DNA of 64,000 bases from Wandonia haliotis (GCF_039523435.1 NZ_BAAAFH010000011.1:682001-746000); one strand, 5' to 3'. Counted from the stretch's first letter, positions 18,759-28,066 are shown. Notes: generated by a model from the sequence alone, not told the origin. Made by a program: numbers and translations.

Positions 18759-19184
18759 TCATTCCTTACATAATTTACTAAAATACTTTTCTCTGAAGAA
18801 GGAATTCAAATCGCGTTCTATTTTTTCTCCGTTTTGTTTTATATACCACTCAGAATCGCAATAGGGTAATTTAACAAGGGAATCTCCTTCTTCGATTTCA
18901 CGATAGATATAGAACGGCACCTTTCTCTCAAACCATTCCGTATTCAATACAATATACCCTGTTCTACCGGTACTCTTCTCCTCCAGTTTTTTCGTAATTA
19001 TGCCCGAATAAGACAGGGTATGAATTTCAAAATACTCTTTTTCAAGAAAGGAGACAGATTTATGCTGTAGGCTTACAATAATAACGGGGATTACTATAAC
19101 CGGAATAAAAACAAACAGAAGAAGTTTTACAATCAAACTTTCATGTTTATAGTCTTTCTCTTTAATATGAAAATACTGATACAA
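18759..19184 (-). CDS. Small single-span membrane protein, unknown function
   Basis: A 141-residue protein with one strong membrane segment at about residues 20-41 (LLLFVFIPVIVIPVIIV) and a beta-rich C-terminal part containing GDSLVKLPYCDSEWYIKQ. The layout (one span, then a small domain with a GDSxxxKxxxxxPE-like stretch) is shared with the genes at 38500-38883 and 39325-39717. Those are candidate immunity genes in the RHS locus. The function is not known. A -7 element lies at 19208-19215. Confidence 0.6.
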   Translation of the reverse strand: MYQYFHIKEKDYKHESLIVKLLLFVFIPVIVIPVIIVSLQHKSVSFLEKEYFEIHTLSYSGIITKKLEEKSTGRTGYIVLNTEWFERKVPFYIYREIEEGDSLVKLPYCDSEWYIKQNGEKIERDLNSFFREKYFSKLCKE

Positions 19185-19207
19185 GTTCTATATTTGGGCT
19201 GAAACTA

Positions 19208-19215
19208 CAAAAATA
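19208..19215 (-). promoter_or_regulatory. -7 promoter element for the small membrane protein gene
   Basis: TATTTTTG on the minus strand matches TAnnTTTG, 24 bases upstream of the ATG at 19184. Confidence 0.45.
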
Positions 19216-19282
19216 ACAATTATCTGCGCTGTATGTAATCAGGTATTTCAGTCTTGTTTACATCAAATAACTCCCCGAAAGT

Positions 19283-21925
19283 ATGATAACAGTATACCCT
19301 GAAAACATAAAATTTAAATACCAATGGAGAAGCTACCAACAGCGTGTACTGGATGAATTACAAGATCATTTGACAGACAAGCACCTTCATGTAATAGCAC
19401 CTCCGGGTTCAGGAAAAACTGTTCTGGGGTTACAAGTCGCGTTACAATTAAATAAACCTACTCTTATTTTAGCTCCTACCATATCTATTCGAAATCAGTG
19501 GATTCAACGATTCTGTGAATTATTTCTCCAGACATCAACTACCCCGGATTGGATTTCGAGAGATATCAGAAATCCGAAATTTATGACGGTTATAACTTAT
19601 CAGGCACTTCATGCTGCCTGTAAAAGGGATGTGGAAAAAATTATCGATGGGTTAAAAGCGCAAAATACGCAAACGATTGTAGTAGATGAAGCACATCATC
19701 TAAAAAATGAATGGTGGCAATCCCTAATGAAAATAAAAAATAGTCTTGACTCGGTTATTGTAGGTCTGACAGCCACTCCTCCTTATGACGTTACAGGAGC
19801 AGAATGGCAGCGATATATGGATATGAATGGTCCTGTCGATACTGAAATATCAGTTCCTGAACTGGTCCTTGAAAATGATTTATGTGCTCATCAGGATTAC
19901 GTGTATTTAACACTTCCGACAGAAAAAGAAAATGAGAGAATAACGCAATTCAGGCAAACTATAAATAAGTTATATCAGGAAATCAGTACGGATACCACAC
20001 TGGTAGAAGCAATTACTAATCATCCTATTTGGCGAGCTCCTCTCAAGAATCTGGACTGGATTTACAATAACTTATCTTACTACTCATCCTGTCTCATATT
20101 CCTTCATTCCAACTCTATTGAGGTTTCTAAAGAACATCTGGAAGTAATTGGTGACAAAAAGCTCTACTTACCCCCACTTGATTATAACTGGTTAGCTACC
20201 TTACTTGAATTTTACCTGTATAAAGACAAAGAATATTTTAATGATTATACTGTCCATAAAGACGCTATAGAAAACAAACTAAAAAGACACGGAGCTATAG
20301 AAAGACGTCAGATTAACTTTTTACACAACAGAAAAGTAACTGAATCTCTTACAACAAGTATTAGTAAGTTAAATGGTATCAAAGAAATCACTGACTTTGA
20401 GTATAATCAATTAGGAAGTGATTTGCGCCTAGTCATACTTACGGATTACATACGTAAAGAGTTCTTCGTTAATACTTCTGAAAACAACCTAGAACTGAAT
20501 AAAATTGGTGTTATGCCAATTTTCGAAAGACTCCGGCGTCAGAATATTAAAAACAAGAAAATAGGAGTATTAACCGGTTCTCTTGTTATTATTCCTAAAA
20601 CGGCACTACCTTTATTCAAAGAAAAAGCTGCTCCGAACGATATTTCTTTTTCAGTAGTCCCCTTTGACGACAATTACCTTTTGATTCATCCAACTGAAGG
20701 TCTTAAACATACGATCGTTCATATTGTAACGGATGTTTTTCAATCAGGTGAAATTCAAATCCTTATCGGAACGAAAGCGTTACTTGGTGAAGGATGGGAT
20801 GCTCCGGCAATCAATTCTCTTATTCTAGCCAGCTTTGTCGGATCTTTTGTCCTTTCTAATCAAATGCGAGGGAGGGCTATCAGAACGCAAAAGAATAACT
20901 CTGAGAAAACAGGAAATATCTGGCATATTGCCTGTATTGATTCTACAACTCCTTCCGGAGGAGATGATTATGAATTATTAAAAAGACGATTCAGAAGTTT
21001 TGTGGGAGTCTCCTTTGATTCTCCTCCTTCAATAGAAAATGGTATTAACCGTTTACGTCTGTCAAACAATATTTCCTCAAAAGAAGGAATTGAAAACGCT
21101 AATACAAAGATGTTCGAATTTGCTTCAAAACGGGAAAACCTAAAGTCTAATTGGCAAAAAGCATTAGAAGGAGGAACCACACTAATTGAAGAGATAAAGA
21201 TTCCTTTCTCAGAAGAAAGGAGTTACCAACGAACAAAATCCATGTACCTCAATAAAACCCTTGCTAATTTTATTGCCACACTATCTTCCAGCGTTTTAAC
21301 TTTTCTGGAAATCATTATTCATGCTATAGGTAAAAACTCTGGCAAGATCAGGACACTTCATGATTTTTATAACATATTAATCGGGGTAGGAGTACTCGGG
21401 GTTATTCTCTTTGGTAAAAACACTCTTAAAGCATTGAAGCTGTACATCAAGTACCGTGATATTTCAAAAGATATTGATAATATCGGTAAAGCCTTATTAA
21501 ACTCGCTACTAAAAACAAACGTAATCCACACTGAGCGTTCCCTGTTAGAAGTTGTAACTTCTTTTGACGAATACGGTGCAGTATATTGTCATCTGGAGGG
21601 AGGAACAACATTTGAAAAATCAGCTTTTACTAATGCTCTGCATGAAATTGTGAAACCTGTAAATAATCCACGGTATATATTACTAAGAAAAAGTAAATTT
21701 CTGCTTCTGATACAACAAACAGACTATCATTCTGTACCTGAAATCCTGGGAAGAAATAAATCACTGGCAGAATATTTCAAGCTACAATGGGACAAAATAG
21801 TAGGTAGTTGTGAACTTATTTTTACCCGAACAATTGAAGGAAGGAAACTACTTTTAAAATCCAGGATGAAATCTCTCGCAGCACAACTGGATGATCAAAC
21901 TGAACATATTAATAAATGGAGATAG
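19283..21925 (+). CDS. Superfamily-2 DEAH helicase with C-terminal membrane segments
   Basis: An 880-residue protein. The N-terminal helicase has Walker A APPGSGKT (39-46), Ia APTISIRNQW, II DEAH (135-138), III LTATPP (about 162-167) and VI QMRGRAIRTQ (about 527-536), the signature of the UvrB/Res-type group. Between the two RecA lobes is a long insert (about 210-400) with no family I know. After about residue 655 two hydrophobic segments follow (around 663-685 and 697-715), then a soluble domain of about 150 residues. No nuclease or methylase is encoded nearby. A defence role is possible but only inferred. Confidence 0.8.
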   Translation: MITVYPENIKFKYQWRSYQQRVLDELQDHLTDKHLHVIAPPGSGKTVLGLQVALQLNKPTLILAPTISIRNQWIQRFCELFLQTSTTPDWISRDIRNPKFMTVITYQALHAACKRDVEKIIDGLKAQNTQTIVVDEAHHLKNEWWQSLMKIKNSLDSVIVGLTATPPYDVTGAEWQRYMDMNGPVDTEISVPELVLENDLCAHQDYVYLTLPTEKENERITQFRQTINKLYQEISTDTTLVEAITNHPIWRAPLKNLDWIYNNLSYYSSCLIFLHSNSIEVSKEHLEVIGDKKLYLPPLDYNWLATLLEFYLYKDKEYFNDYTVHKDAIENKLKRHGAIERRQINFLHNRKVTESLTTSISKLNGIKEITDFEYNQLGSDLRLVILTDYIRKEFFVNTSENNLELNKIGVMPIFERLRRQNIKNKKIGVLTGSLVIIPKTALPLFKEKAAPNDISFSVVPFDDNYLLIHPTEGLKHTIVHIVTDVFQSGEIQILIGTKALLGEGWDAPAINSLILASFVGSFVLSNQMRGRAIRTQKNNSEKTGNIWHIACIDSTTPSGGDDYELLKRRFRSFVGVSFDSPPSIENGINRLRLSNNISSKEGIENANTKMFEFASKRENLKSNWQKALEGGTTLIEEIKIPFSEERSYQRTKSMYLNKTLANFIATLSSSVLTFLEIIIHAIGKNSGKIRTLHDFYNILIGVGVLGVILFGKNTLKALKLYIKYRDISKDIDNIGKALLNSLLKTNVIHTERSLLEVVTSFDEYGAVYCHLEGGTTFEKSAFTNALHEIVKPVNNPRYILLRKSKFLLLIQQTDYHSVPEILGRNKSLAEYFKLQWDKIVGSCELIFTRTIEGRKLLLKSRMKSLAAQLDDQTEHINKWR

Positions 21926-21934
21926 TATCTGAGA

Positions 21935-22720
21935 TTAATTTCCACCTGTTTTTTCAGCGATATAAAACAAGTCAAGGCATCTATCAGTAGCAGTATCAAG
22001 GTAAAAATCGGTCAGTGAAAGATCTAACATTCCTGATGAATTACATGATTTTAGTAATTTTCTCCGGTTGACCCTGTTCATTATATCGTATGGAACGCGA
22101 AGTAATGCTGCCGGACAGCGATATTGAAGCCGGAATATATCGTACCGGGTAATTCTTCGGACAGCTCGCCTATTCATATTGTAATAGGTCATCGCCCTCT
22201 CATTTCCATATACTCCTAATTCCCTGATTGGACCAAAATGTGACTGAAGCAGGATCGTAAACTCTTCCTTCGTATATTCTCTGACATGCCAGGGGTTTCT
22301 GGTCAATGACATGGTCTTATTAGGTGTACTGATAATCAGCTTTCCGCCGTCTTTCAATACTCTGTGGACTTCGGCAATAAAGTCTGCATCGTTCTTTATG
22401 TGTTCAATGACCTGAAATGAAATCACAAAATCAAAACTGTTATCAGGAATATTTGTCAAAGGCGGAACCTTCATCCTCAGATAATTGACACCATCGCGCT
22501 CAGGATAATCCCTTGTAACCTTTGTTTTGTCTATTGTAACAAATTTTTCCGTCAGTTTTGCAATCATTTCAACTCCATATCCACTACCTGTCCCAATTTC
22601 CAGTACGTTCCCCGAAACTATTCCTGCAACCTCGACATAGGCTAACAATGACCTTTGATAGACGTAGTTATCTGACATATCTTCATGCGACACCCTCTCA
22701 GCAGTTTGGATTATTCTCAT
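21935..22720 (-). CDS. Class I SAM-dependent methyltransferase
   Basis: A 261-residue cytoplasmic enzyme with Rossmann motifs VLEIGTGSGYGVE (motif I), FDFVISFQVIEHI (motif IV) and LKDGGKLIISTPN (motif V), of the Methyltransf_11/UbiE type. The C-terminal 100 residues are specific and rich in Arg (MNRRAVRRITRYDIFR). The substrate is unknown. It is convergent with the membrane helicase (9-base gap) and stands alone. Confidence 0.85.
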   Translation of the reverse strand: MRIIQTAERVSHEDMSDNYVYQRSLLAYVEVAGIVSGNVLEIGTGSGYGVEMIAKLTEKFVTIDKTKVTRDYPERDGVNYLRMKVPPLTNIPDNSFDFVISFQVIEHIKNDADFIAEVHRVLKDGGKLIISTPNKTMSLTRNPWHVREYTKEEFTILLQSHFGPIRELGVYGNERAMTYYNMNRRAVRRITRYDIFRLQYRCPAALLRVPYDIMNRVNRRKLLKSCNSSGMLDLSLTDFYLDTATDRCLDLFYIAEKTGGN

Positions 22721-22898
22721 TTCAATTCTTTACGTATTACTGGCAATTATGCCGATAAACGAAAAGACTAAAATGAAGGTTGGAAACAAAACATTGATTT
22801 ACAACACATTGTTGTATTCCTAACTTGTTCGATACGGAAGATTAATGCTCTGTTTACAGATCAAGAGATTTTTTATTCTTTCTGGCATACTATTTTCG

Positions 22899-24062
22899 TC
22901 AATCAACGATGTTTTTTTCTAATAGCCATGTACCGGGGAGCTCCATCTCTTTCTTGATTTCGGCAGACAGATTCTCTTGGGTAAAACCATACGTATTCAG
23001 AGTTTCCCATAACTCTTTATCTGAGCGCAATAAACCAATCAGCCCCTCCTTTCCATGTACCCGAAACACTCTTTCACATATTACCGCCCCGATCATATAG
23101 GGTACAGGAGTCCCGTTTCTCATAAAGAGTCTTTCATAGGGTTCCAGGTGTTCAGCAAGTTGTATACTATTTTCCTGTATATATAGTTTGAAATATTCCC
23201 TGTTCTTTGCGTAATTATCCAGTCCGCTTCCTCCTGCATAGGTCGCCAGTCCTTCATTTAAAAAAGGTGGTAAAGAAGGAAATAATGTAGTACTATATAC
23301 ATGCATAATCTCGTGCATATAGTATTCGGAATCATTCCCCGAATACACAATGTTACCAGGGTCTACCATCCCTCCTATCGTGTCAAAATACATATTAGGC
23401 AAGTAATCGAAACCTTTGATTTCAAAAATTTGTTTCAGGGATTCACAGGAATAATAAGTGATCGGAACTTCAGGCGTCTCAAAAAATAAACAAACCTCAC
23501 GAATAGCCTCTTTTTGCCGGGCTATTTCCTGATTATCCGGAGTTTTTCCCTTCGGGATATGATACGTGATGCTCCCTTCTGTAAAAACAGACCAGTCTTT
23601 TGTACAATAATCAGTAAGTCTTTTTAATTTCCATACTCCATTCACCCGAATAGCAAGTATATTATAAATGGCCCGAATGACATTTTCCCCGCTTTCACGA
23701 TTGTATCCCACGAAGCCTATTTTAGCTATTTTTTCGTTTGAAGAGAGTGTAATAACCTCCATCAACGTTGGGCGAAAATGATTGTTTCCCCACCTGCTCT
23801 GCTCGATCTTAAAAAGATCTTTGTAGGGAACAACATATCTCTCAAAATCAGCTTGCAACCAGGAAGGATGAGAAGTTAAACTCTCATTTTTAGTACGAAG
23901 GAATTCAGAAACTACGTGAATAAGCTCTGTGATTCCCTTATCCGAGGTATCGACAGCCGGGGAGACAGACATGTAAACCGTCTCGCTCTCTTCATCTTGT
24001 GCCAGACAGGAAACGTGTATAAGAACCAGTAAAATGTAGATGATTTTATTCATTTTTACCAC
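22899..24062 (-). CDS. Secreted HExxH metallopeptidase-like protein
   Basis: A 387-residue exported protein with a signal peptide (IIYILLVLIHVSCLAQ). The C-terminal half carries HEIMH, and 20-odd residues later NEGLATY supplies the glutamate expected as third zinc ligand, the gluzincin (peptidase MA-like) layout. The N-terminal half resembles no domain I recognise. The start overlaps the hydrolase gene stop by 17 bases (an ATG three codons in, at 24053, is an alternative), so both are translated from one mRNA. The pair diverges from the RiPP-like locus. Confidence 0.7.
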   Translation of the reverse strand: MVKMNKIIYILLVLIHVSCLAQDEESETVYMSVSPAVDTSDKGITELIHVVSEFLRTKNESLTSHPSWLQADFERYVVPYKDLFKIEQSRWGNNHFRPTLMEVITLSSNEKIAKIGFVGYNRESGENVIRAIYNILAIRVNGVWKLKRLTDYCTKDWSVFTEGSITYHIPKGKTPDNQEIARQKEAIREVCLFFETPEVPITYYSCESLKQIFEIKGFDYLPNMYFDTIGGMVDPGNIVYSGNDSEYYMHEIMHVYSTTLFPSLPPFLNEGLATYAGGSGLDNYAKNREYFKLYIQENSIQLAEHLEPYERLFMRNGTPVPYMIGAVICERVFRVHGKEGLIGLLRSDKELWETLNTYGFTQENLSAEIKKEMELPGTWLLEKNIVD

Positions 24063-25020
24063 TTGATTTGGACTGTATCTGGTTAAAAAAGAATTTGATT
24101 ACTTCAAAATTGACTTCTGACGTTGTCCAATGTCCCACTCCTTCAAAAGTAGAAAAAATTACCTGCACCTCATTTTCACGATAAATGGACTGACATTTCA
24201 CATACCGTTCCTGTACCTCTCTGCCCAGATTAGTATTGATGATTTTCCGTTCTTTATTGCTGTAGGCATCCTCAAACTGTACGGCATCATTTTCATCCAG
24301 TTTTCCCATGTATATAAACTGCGGAATAGTCATATAAACTTTTCTGTCAAACTTTTTTCCGAACAGTTTATAAAAATCATTGACCCCCAAAGGGTAATTC
24401 AGTTTAACACCATTTATCGTTTCCTGCGGAAGCATCAGTTCTCCATTAAAACCACCCATAGCCAGTGCTTTAACCCGCTCCGGATGAATGTATGAAAAGC
24501 GATTGGTAAATGTAGCTGATGCCGAAAAGCCGTTCATCAGCACTTTTTCTTCGGTTTCAATTTGCATTATTGCTAAACGATTACGAGCATCCTCGATCAT
24601 TGCTATCAACTGCAAATCCAATCGTTCCAGCTCTCCGGTTGCTCTTACCATCACATCTCTGTCCAATGCATGCGTGTATACAAGAGCTTTAGAGGCCGGT
24701 CGTGGAAAAATGGGAACCAACAGAGGGATTTTTAGCATCGTGGAAATATTATTTCCTACTGAACTGACTGCTGCCAAATCTATTGCGGCCCGTTTATGTA
24801 CTTCAATACTATCAGAGGGTCTGCCAGTGTTATTAGGTTCCACCAGTAAACAAGTCATTTTATTCACGGGTGTTCCCTCAGGGATAAACAAAATATAATC
24901 GTGTTGAAATCCCTTCTCAGGATTCTTCCGAATGACGAGTAAACTATCCTTTACAGTAATTTCCTGCGTATAAACCGTGAAAAAAAGAAACAAAAAAGAG
25001 AGAATTATTACACCTCGCAT
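24046..25020 (-). CDS. Secreted alpha/beta-hydrolase-like protein
   Basis: A 324-residue exported protein with signal peptide ILSFLFLFFTVYTQ. The nucleophile elbow is NGFSASA (G-x-S-x-S), an acid is plausible in GKLDENDAV, and the histidine lies in GVGHWTTSE near the C-terminus. Together these make a complete hydrolase triad. The substrate is unknown. It is the first gene of a two-gene unit with the HExxH protein and is driven from 25070-25077, divergent from the RiPP precursor gene. Confidence 0.72.
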   Translation of the reverse strand: MRGVIILSFLFLFFTVYTQEITVKDSLLVIRKNPEKGFQHDYILFIPEGTPVNKMTCLLVEPNNTGRPSDSIEVHKRAAIDLAAVSSVGNNISTMLKIPLLVPIFPRPASKALVYTHALDRDVMVRATGELERLDLQLIAMIEDARNRLAIMQIETEEKVLMNGFSASATFTNRFSYIHPERVKALAMGGFNGELMLPQETINGVKLNYPLGVNDFYKLFGKKFDRKVYMTIPQFIYMGKLDENDAVQFEDAYSNKERKIINTNLGREVQERYVKCQSIYRENEVQVIFSTFEGVGHWTTSEVNFEVIKFFFNQIQSKSSGKNE

Positions 25021-25069
25021 ACAGTTATTCTTAGTTTTTTATGATGGATGATAAAGATACAGAGTATAT

Positions 25070-25077
25070 CAAAACTA
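25070..25077 (-). promoter_or_regulatory. -7 promoter element for the hydrolase/metallopeptidase pair
   Basis: TAGTTTTG on the minus strand matches TAnnTTTG and is 50 bases upstream of the ATG at 25020. Confidence 0.5.
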
Positions 25078-25175
25078 TATTTTTTCTTATGACTTCATTT
25101 TTCATCCAGAAAGTAAAAACCACAAAAAACGCTCCTAACACATAGATTATCAAACATTTATTTGGATTGTAAAAC

Positions 25176-25183
25176 TATTTTTG
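25176..25183 (+). promoter_or_regulatory. -7 promoter element for the RiPP precursor gene
   Basis: TATTTTTG matches TAnnTTTG, 63 bases before the ATG at 25246. It lies downstream of the ATG at 25162, so the longer reading frame from 25162 is unlikely to be the real start. Confidence 0.5.
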
Positions 25184-25245
25184 CTAAGTTAGTTACTGAA
25201 TTACCTTTTAACAACAAGAATTCTAACTCTATAATTTACAACAAA

Positions 25246-25470
25246 ATGGAAAGTAAGAAAACTATTTCTAGAAGACCTTCTATGAAATTTATCGCTTCAT
25301 CAGAGAAAGCACCAAAGGTCGAAATTCAGGCTGGTATGAAATTCAAAGTGGAAGCCATTGAACTCGTCGATGCAACTTTAAAGCCTATAAAAAAAGGGGC
25401 TGCAAGACTTTGTGGCGGAACTTCCACCTGTTTAGCACTAATTGATATTGAGGATCTGGAAATGCCTTAA
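25246..25470 (+). CDS. Probable RiPP precursor peptide (two-cysteine core)
   Basis: A 74-residue peptide. The first part is basic and leader-like (MESKKTISRRPSMKF), and a segment with GMKFKVEAIELVDATLKP follows. The C-terminal part reads AARLCGGTSTCLALID and ends in DLEMP, with only two cysteines, spaced CGGTSTC. It is followed 11 bases later by a radical SAM/SPASM maturase gene, the normal arrangement for ribosomally made, post-translationally modified peptides. I do not recognise the leader as a named family. Which residues are modified, and where the leader is cut, is not known. Confidence 0.7.
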   Translation: MESKKTISRRPSMKFIASSEKAPKVEIQAGMKFKVEAIELVDATLKPIKKGAARLCGGTSTCLALIDIEDLEMP

Positions 25471-25481
25471 AAAAAGTCGAT

Positions 25482-26876
25482 ATGTTTTACAACTCCCGGT
25501 ATAACTTCTGTTTCGAGACAGAGTCCTGTCATCTATTGTATAATTCCAAATCTGGTGCCACCGTAAAATTAAGTGGTGAAGATGCTGTAATTTTAGGTGA
25601 ATACTTAATCGGAGCAAAGAGACAGGTTGATCCTGATTTATTTGACATTGACCTTTTTAGATATCTGGCTGCTTCAGGTTTTATCGTAGATGCATCCGTT
25701 GATGAACTTTTGGACATCCGAGAAAGGTATTGGAAAGCAAGAGGTGAAACACCTGTTGTTCTTACTATAACGACTACCATGAACTGTAATTTGGGTTGCT
25801 ATTACTGTTACGAAGAACGAATAGAAAAAAAGCTCGAGTTCAAAGATGCTGATTCGATTATTCAGAAATTAGAGACGCTTTTCTCTCAGAGTAATAAAAA
25901 AAGTCTTCATGTTGACTGGTATGGTGGTGAACCCTTACTAAACATAGAGTTCATGGAATCTGCCTCTCTTCTGATTCAAGAGTTTTGTCAGAAAAAGGGG
26001 ATTAATTACCATTCTTCTATTATATCGAATGGAACGTTATGGCCTCAGCAAATTGAGTCCTTTCTGAAAAGACATAAGATCCGACAAGTTCAAATTTCCT
26101 TTGATGGTCTGAAAGAAAATCATAATGCAAGAAGACGCTACCGAAAAGAATTTTTGTCCGGGGAAAATAACTCGTATGACCTAACTTTTTCGCTGGTAGA
26201 AAAGCTTCTTGACTTTGTCACTGTCGATATCCGGTTTAATATTGATTGGCGAAACAAGGATGATATCTTTCCCTTTTTAGATATCATATCAGAACGGGGA
26301 TGGTTTGATAAAATGTATCCTGCTATTTTTCAACCTGCCAGATTATCTGCCTATTCCGAGCGGTCAGCATTTATGTCAAAAAAACAACTTTCAATCAAAG
26401 ACTTTGACCTGATACGGGAGAAGATTTCAAAAAAACTGGCCGGAATCGGGAAAATCGAAGAATCGGAAGTCCCGGATGGCTTTCCTTTCCCTAAAACATT
26501 CGTATGTGCTGCGTTAGCAACCGATTCTTTTGTTGTTGGCGCTGACCAACTCATCTACAGATGTGGACTCCAGGTAGGAGAAACCAATAGGGCGACTCAA
26601 TCCTTACAAACGGATTCTAATCACCACTTTAGCGATAACGGTTTCTGGGATACTTTTGACCCGACAATTTCATCGTCATGTTCCAAGTGTTCCTTTCTTC
26701 CTGTATGCTTTGGAGGTTGTCCTAAAAAACATCTGGAAGGAGACCAATCTGCTCTCGATGAACAAAGCGAATACTGGAAAAATAATTTAGCACAAAAAGT
26801 GGTAACCTATTTTGGACTGGAAACACTCTCAAAAGTTCCTTTAACGAAAGAATTACAATTCAGAGAGGGGTATTAA
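25482..26876 (+). CDS. Radical SAM/SPASM peptide maturase
   Basis: A 464-residue enzyme. Residues 1-95 resemble a PqqD/RRE-type leader-binding domain (YNSKSGATVKLSGEDA, LFRYLAASGFIVD). The radical SAM cluster motif is CNLGCYYC (Cys102, 106, 109), followed by WYGGEPLLN and QISFDGL. The C-terminal SPASM domain has Cys342, 361, 400, 403, 409, 413 (CSKCSFLPVCFGGC), enough for auxiliary Fe-S clusters. Such enzymes install thioether, C-C or other cross-links in precursor peptides. The two-Cys peptide upstream is the likely substrate. No transporter or peptidase follows on the same strand. Confidence 0.88.
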   Translation: MFYNSRYNFCFETESCHLLYNSKSGATVKLSGEDAVILGEYLIGAKRQVDPDLFDIDLFRYLAASGFIVDASVDELLDIRERYWKARGETPVVLTITTTMNCNLGCYYCYEERIEKKLEFKDADSIIQKLETLFSQSNKKSLHVDWYGGEPLLNIEFMESASLLIQEFCQKKGINYHSSIISNGTLWPQQIESFLKRHKIRQVQISFDGLKENHNARRRYRKEFLSGENNSYDLTFSLVEKLLDFVTVDIRFNIDWRNKDDIFPFLDIISERGWFDKMYPAIFQPARLSAYSERSAFMSKKQLSIKDFDLIREKISKKLAGIGKIEESEVPDGFPFPKTFVCAALATDSFVVGADQLIYRCGLQVGETNRATQSLQTDSNHHFSDNGFWDTFDPTISSSCSKCSFLPVCFGGCPKKHLEGDQSALDEQSEYWKNNLAQKVVTYFGLETLSKVPLTKELQFREGY

Positions 26877-26906
26877 CCTCCAACTAAAGACATTGGAAAA
26901 CAGAAC

Positions 26907-28001
26907 TTAGTAATCAAAAATCACTTTCTCAGACAAAATTTCTTTTCCTATCTTATTCTTAACGATCAGTAAGTAGGTTCCTTTTCTGAAGCCGGAAATA
27001 TCAATCTGTTTCTGATCGGATGTTTTCTGTAAAACTCCTTGCATATCATATAGTTCTGCTGTTGAAAAATCAGCGCAATGTACACGGATAAAAGAAGTTG
27101 CCGGGTTCGGGTAGACACTGCAATGGCTCAATGTATTATCATCCGATGAAAGCAGTGATCGGTCCAATCGATATAATGCTGCCTCTCCTGTAGTATTGAC
27201 CTCTGCCGTCAAATAATACCCCGATTGGAACGTAGTTATCCCTTCTACCTGAATAGAAAAACCTTGCGGAGGAGGTATAACCAACCGGTCTATCGTACCA
27301 CTGGAAAATTCGCTGAAGGAAAAATCACTTATTTCTACCAGAAAAGGATCCGTATACGTATACCCCGAAAGGGTAATACGATTATTTGTGGAATCATATA
27401 CGGCTCCGGTCACCAGTCCCTGTGTATTTATACTGTCTATTCGTGTCGTTTGATAAGTTCCCGGAAGTTTGGGTAATGCGTATATACTTGTCCATCCGTT
27501 TCCCCAGTTTTTCGTAAAAATATAAAGACTGTCATTCCCAGTAATGAGCGCCTCTGCATCAAAATTCGTTGAAAAAGAACCTGGAGTAAAATCCGTTTGA
27601 TCTGCATAAGAGAAATTGATAGTATCGGCACTCACCGTATTATCCGGGGTTGAAAAGTAATCGGCAACAGCTATCCTGTAAATTCTCAAATCTGTTCTTG
27701 ACCCTGTATTATTTCCGAAATCAGCAATGTAAATATACGTGCCATCGTGGCAAATATCTTCCCAATCTCTGTTCGTTGCATTTATTATAAACACTGAACG
27801 GGTAACTGCTCCTGTAATACTATCCAGCTCATATAAGGCCGGATACCCTCCTGAATCATTATGGGTAATTAACTTTCCCTGTAAGGTAATCAATCCAGAA
27901 GACTCAAAAATAACATCCTGAAGCGGAGTGACAAGTCGCAATTGCCCACTTCCCAATAGAGGAAGTAAAAAAAAGATCAGGAAACCATACAGGTAGTTCA
28001 T
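26907..28001 (-). CDS. Secreted beta-propeller-like protein with T9SS type A sorting domain
   Basis: A 364-residue exported protein. A signal peptide (LYGFLIFFLLPLLGSGQ) is followed by about 250 residues that read like an esterase-like/SdiA-regulated propeller (SSGLITLQGKLITHNDSGG, NRDWEDICHDGTYIYIADFGN, FDAEALITGNDSLYIFTKN). The last 75 residues are a type IX secretion C-terminal domain (CSVYPNPATSFIRV, KGTYLLIV, EKVIFDY). It should be exported by the T9SS and held on the cell surface or released. It is convergent with the maturase gene and has its own -7 element. Confidence 0.85.
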   Translation of the reverse strand: MNYLYGFLIFFLLPLLGSGQLRLVTPLQDVIFESSGLITLQGKLITHNDSGGYPALYELDSITGAVTRSVFIINATNRDWEDICHDGTYIYIADFGNNTGSRTDLRIYRIAVADYFSTPDNTVSADTINFSYADQTDFTPGSFSTNFDAEALITGNDSLYIFTKNWGNGWTSIYALPKLPGTYQTTRIDSINTQGLVTGAVYDSTNNRITLSGYTYTDPFLVEISDFSFSEFSSGTIDRLVIPPPQGFSIQVEGITTFQSGYYLTAEVNTTGEAALYRLDRSLLSSDDNTLSHCSVYPNPATSFIRVHCADFSTAELYDMQGVLQKTSDQKQIDISGFRKGTYLLIVKNKIGKEILSEKVIFDY

Positions 28002-28058
28002 TGCTTTAGATCATTTTGTTTTATTAGTCTTGACATCGGCTGATAACCTTAATCTAAC

Positions 28059-28066
28059 CAAAAATA
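28059..28066 (-). promoter_or_regulatory. -7 promoter element for the T9SS propeller gene
   Basis: TATTTTTG on the minus strand matches TAnnTTTG, 58 bases upstream of the start at 28001. Confidence 0.4.

Noticed and set aside
19283..21925. Named restriction or Zorya/DISARM-type helicase
   Set aside because: No nuclease, methylase or known partner genes are adjacent and the C-terminal membrane part does not fit those systems.
25162..25245. Longer start for the RiPP precursor
   Set aside because: It would begin upstream of the -7 element at 25176-25183, and the extra residues are not leader-like.
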